A stretch of 8,243 bases of DNA from an uncultured Synergistia bacterium. GTDB taxonomy: Bacteria > Eremiobacterota > SpSt-956 > JAKJGF01. The notes under the pieces are model-generated. The model did not search any database and had not been told where the DNA came from. It was given only the letters and a program-made list of their open reading frames with translations. This document shows positions 6,172-8,243 of this stretch, piece by piece (position 1 is the first letter of the stretch; each line of letters begins with the position of its first letter). The translations under genes were made by a program, and so were the position numbers. The stretch covers positions 1 through 8,243 of the forward strand of contig CALARM010000660.1 of assembly GCA_937888925.1 (NCBI GenBank), given 5' to 3'.

Positions 6172-6231
6172 AGTCAATAGTGTGTAATTTCCTATTCTTT
6201 TCACTTTTCACTCTTCACTTTTCACTATAAT
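6172..6231 (+). repeat. 60-bp direct repeat, copy 2
   Basis: Same orientation as 5486-5545 and 53/60 identical without gaps, 686 bp away. It overlaps the last codons of the WD40 gene, contains array E, and its left end shares the GTCAAT arm of the hairpin region. Confidence 0.75.
6198..6225 (-). repeat. Tandem heptamer array E (4 units), contains a stop codon
   Basis: Three GTGAAAA units and one GTGAAGA (second on the minus strand), followed by GAATAG as at array D. The WD40 gene ends inside it: AGT GAA AAG TGA, with the stop at 6215-6217. Confidence 0.8.
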
Positions 6232-8243
6232 AATCCAGAATAGCTCCATACTGCTTTAAAATTAATTTCTCTTTATCATCAAGTCTTAATAAAGCATCAT
6301 TCAAATCTACACCATTTATATAAAGCCCCGGAACAACATATAAAGTCATAATAGATTTTCCGCTTTTCACATCCACCAGTTCAATCGTATTATCTCTGCG
6401 GAAAGAAACGATATGATTACCATCGGGGCTATAGCACAGAAATTTTACCGGGCTGTGACCTTCATAAATTCTGACTATTTCACCGCTTTCTACATACCTT
6501 TCTTCTATAGAATTCGCGGAAGAAAAAATAAATTTCTCACCGTCAGGACTGTATGAAGCAGGAAAATTTCCCCTGTAAATCCTGTAAATTTTTCCAGTTT
6601 TTCCATTATATTCTTTAAGATTTCCCGGAGGATAGCTTTCAGATAAACTCCTCTTACCATCAGGACTTACAATAACTGTTACGGGAGAAAACCACGAAGA
6701 ATCCCAGTCATCAATCTTAACGGCTTCTCCCGTGTCCGTATCCCATATAATTCTTACTTCATCACTGCTGTAAGAAACTATTGACCTGCCGTCCGGCACA
6801 TAATATAGCTTCCAGATATGACCACTGTGTCCTTTATAACTTCTGAGGAACTCCCCTTTAAATATATCCCATTCCTTTATTATACCTTTTCCTCCTGCAG
6901 CAAGTCTTTTTCCGTCAGGACTGACGGCAAAAGTATCAAAATCTCCATCGTCATTGTGCCAGAGATATGTTCTGATACATTCACCTGTAAAACTATCCCA
7001 TTCTTTCAGGCTATTACAGTACGCAGAAGAAACCAGAGATTTTCCGTCGGGAGAACACAAGACAGGAGCGATAGAATTTTCCAGCCTGTACATTCTGATA
7101 CAGTCAAAAGATTCGGCATCCCATGTATGTATGATACCGCTGTAATAACAGGCAATAATATGTTTCCCGTCAGGGCTGTAAGAGACAGATTCAACAGCAG
7201 AATAATGGCTTTTCCCCGTTCTCCATTCTCCTGTCGAACTATTCCATTCTCTGATAAATCCGCTGTCACATCCGACAAGAATCTTTTTTCCGTCACGACT
7301 GTAACAGGCACATTTTATACATTCTGAAGTTTTTTCTTTTATTAAGCTCCATGTCTCATTGTTCCATTCAACCAGATCATTACGAAAGGTCAGAACTTTT
7401 TGCCCGTCAGGGCTGTAGCAGGCAGAAAAGTATCCTTCGTAACTTTTCAGAGTTTCCCCCGTATTTGCATCAAGTTCCATGACCTTTATATCTCCCCTGC
7501 CGACAAGGATTCTGTTGCCATCAGGACTGAATGTAACGAAAGTATAGGGGGTTGTAATCAGAACTTCAAAATCTTCACAGCACGTTCTTATACATTCTCC
7601 TGTTCTTACATTCCACAGACATATTTTTTTATCTTCTCCTGCAGATATAAGTTTTTCTCCGTCAGGACTGTAGGAAAAAGACAGTATTTTCTCTCCGTGT
7701 CCTTTATAAACCCTTACCTTCTCTCCCGTTTCTCTGTTCCATTCTATGATTTCATAACAGGCTCCTGCAATCTTCTTACCGTCAGGGCTGTAAAAAACAG
7801 AAGAGGGGTATCCGGGAGAATCCTTATAGAAAAAAGTGGAAGAATTTATCTTTGAACCTTTTAAAGTGGCTCCTCTCAACAGACCATTTCTGTTACAGCC
7901 AAGGAAAACATTATTCAGTGAAACATTGCGGAAATCAAGAAAAGACAGATCTGTATCAGTCAGGTCAACCCTTCTGTCTCTTAATATATATATAATATTT
8001 TGAAGTGTATAATCCCCTTTCTCTAAATCCATTCCCCTGAGCCGGTCAATTACAGAATCAAGAAGAGTCTTTTTCTTTCCACCCTGTCTTTCAAAGAGAA
8101 TTTCTCCAATCATGTGTCTCAGAGGCACAGGGAAAAGACGGCACGATAGTTCAGGAAAATTACGGGACCCGGAGCTAATATGTTCTATAATCTTTTCTTT
8201 TATATATATAGCAGAAAAATAATTTCTGAAATCAAAATGAGTA
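6215..8243 (-). CDS. NACHT/STAND-type regulator, C-terminal part: pentapeptide-like region plus 12 WD40 repeats (N-terminus outside window)
   Basis: The frame is open to the right edge: 675 residues are visible, 38 of them upstream of the GTG at 8128, which is therefore probably not the start. Visible residues 1-14 (THFDFRNYFSAIYI) match the end of the helical region after NACHT NTPase domains (F-H-x2-F-R-D-Y-F-A-A-x-Y-I type), followed by PVPLRHMIGEILFE. Residues about 93-130 (DLTDTDLSFLDF, VSLNNVFLG) look like a short pentapeptide-type beta-helix. From about 148 to 628 there are 12 repeats with a YSPDGKK motif and a W-(N/D)-x3-TGE motif, enough for one large or two six-bladed propellers. 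The tail LKQYGAIL is also seen in NACHT-WD40 proteins. Such proteins couple ligand sensing by the propeller to NTPase-driven assembly, and some act in phage defence. The NTPase and effector domains are out of view, so function is inferred. It ends in repeat array E. Confidence 0.85.
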   Translation of the reverse strand, partial: THFDFRNYFSAIYIKEKIIEHISSGSRNFPELSCRLFPVPLRHMIGEILFERQGGKKKTLLDSVIDRLRGMDLEKGDYTLQNIIYILRDRRVDLTDTDLSFLDFRNVSLNNVFLGCNRNGLLRGATLKGSKINSSTFFYKDSPGYPSSVFYSPDGKKIAGACYEIIEWNRETGEKVRVYKGHGEKILSFSYSPDGEKLISAGEDKKICLWNVRTGECIRTCCEDFEVLITTPYTFVTFSPDGNRILVGRGDIKVMELDANTGETLKSYEGYFSACYSPDGQKVLTFRNDLVEWNNETWSLIKEKTSECIKCACYSRDGKKILVGCDSGFIREWNSSTGEWRTGKSHYSAVESVSYSPDGKHIIACYYSGIIHTWDAESFDCIRMYRLENSIAPVLCSPDGKSLVSSAYCNSLKEWDSFTGECIRTYLWHNDDGDFDTFAVSPDGKRLAAGGKGIIKEWDIFKGEFLRSYKGHSGHIWKLYYVPDGRSIVSYSSDEVRIIWDTDTGEAVKIDDWDSSWFSPVTVIVSPDGKRSLSESYPPGNLKEYNGKTGKIYRIYRGNFPASYSPDGEKFIFSSANSIEERYVESGEIVRIYEGHSPVKFLCYSPDGNHIVSFRRDNTIELVDVKSGKSIMTLYVVPGLYINGVDLNDALLRLDDKEKLILKQYGAILDYYSEK

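Noticed and set aside
6400..7800. Many near-identical words around ccgtcaggactgta
   Set aside because: They encode the SPDGKK part of each WD40 repeat at about 120-base spacing and are not a separate DNA repeat or CRISPR.
6818..7855. Plus-strand frames of 151-169 residues and a minus-strand frame at 7006-7311
   Set aside because: They lie within the WD40 repeats in other frames; their repeated RTV/VRAV motifs are the complement of the SPDG codons.
8126..8128. GTG start of a 637-residue WD40 protein
   Set aside because: The frame stays open upstream to the edge and encodes NACHT-like residues, and no ribosome-binding site precedes the GTG.

Overview
The window looks like low-GC chromosomal DNA from an anaerobic bacterium. 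The anaerobic call rests on an oxygen-sensitive radical-type 2-hydroxyacyl-CoA dehydratase system (two subunits plus its ATP-driven activator). Codon use is AT-rich (AGA, ATA, AAA, GGA). A family 3 glycosidase with a signal peptide suggests plant- or glucan-derived sugars in the habitat (gut- or rumen-like). The phylum cannot be fixed from the sequence; clostridia-like bacteria and spirochaetes would both fit.

Layout. Positions 1-1304 (minus) hold a secreted GH3 beta-glucosidase of the BglX type, cut off at its C-terminus by the window edge. Positions 1427-2062 and 2076-2858 (minus, 13 bp apart) hold a zinc-binding pRiA4b ORF-3-like protein, downstream of an HgdC-type dehydratase activator. 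A 332-bp gene-free stretch follows, with a 144-bp MITE-like or invertible element made of 34-bp inverted repeats. Positions 3191-5469 (minus) hold the two dehydratase subunits, overlapping by ATGA. A divergent promoter region separates them from a short plus-strand orphan gene (5702-6109), which has a near-consensus promoter and ends in a strong hairpin. Positions 6215-8243 (minus) hold the C-terminal part of a large NACHT/STAND-type regulator with 12 WD40 repeats. Its reading frame is still open at the right edge, so the GTG at 8128 is not a true start.

How the genes fit together. Transcription 5469 to 3191 and then 2858 to 1427 would give the two [4Fe-4S] dehydratase subunits, then the activator, then the zinc protein. 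The activator and zinc protein may have their own expression because the repeat element lies between the blocks. No CoA-transferase, dehydrogenase or transporter is present, so the substrate cannot be named.

The most unusual structure is not a gene. Tandem heptamers of form GTRAnnn occur at five places. At two gene ends the final codons and stop codon are made of heptamer sequence. Two of the arrays belong to a 60-bp direct repeat (53/60 identical, ungapped) that brackets the orphan gene with its promoter and hairpin, like a cassette. I see no rRNA, tRNA, CRISPR array or transposase.
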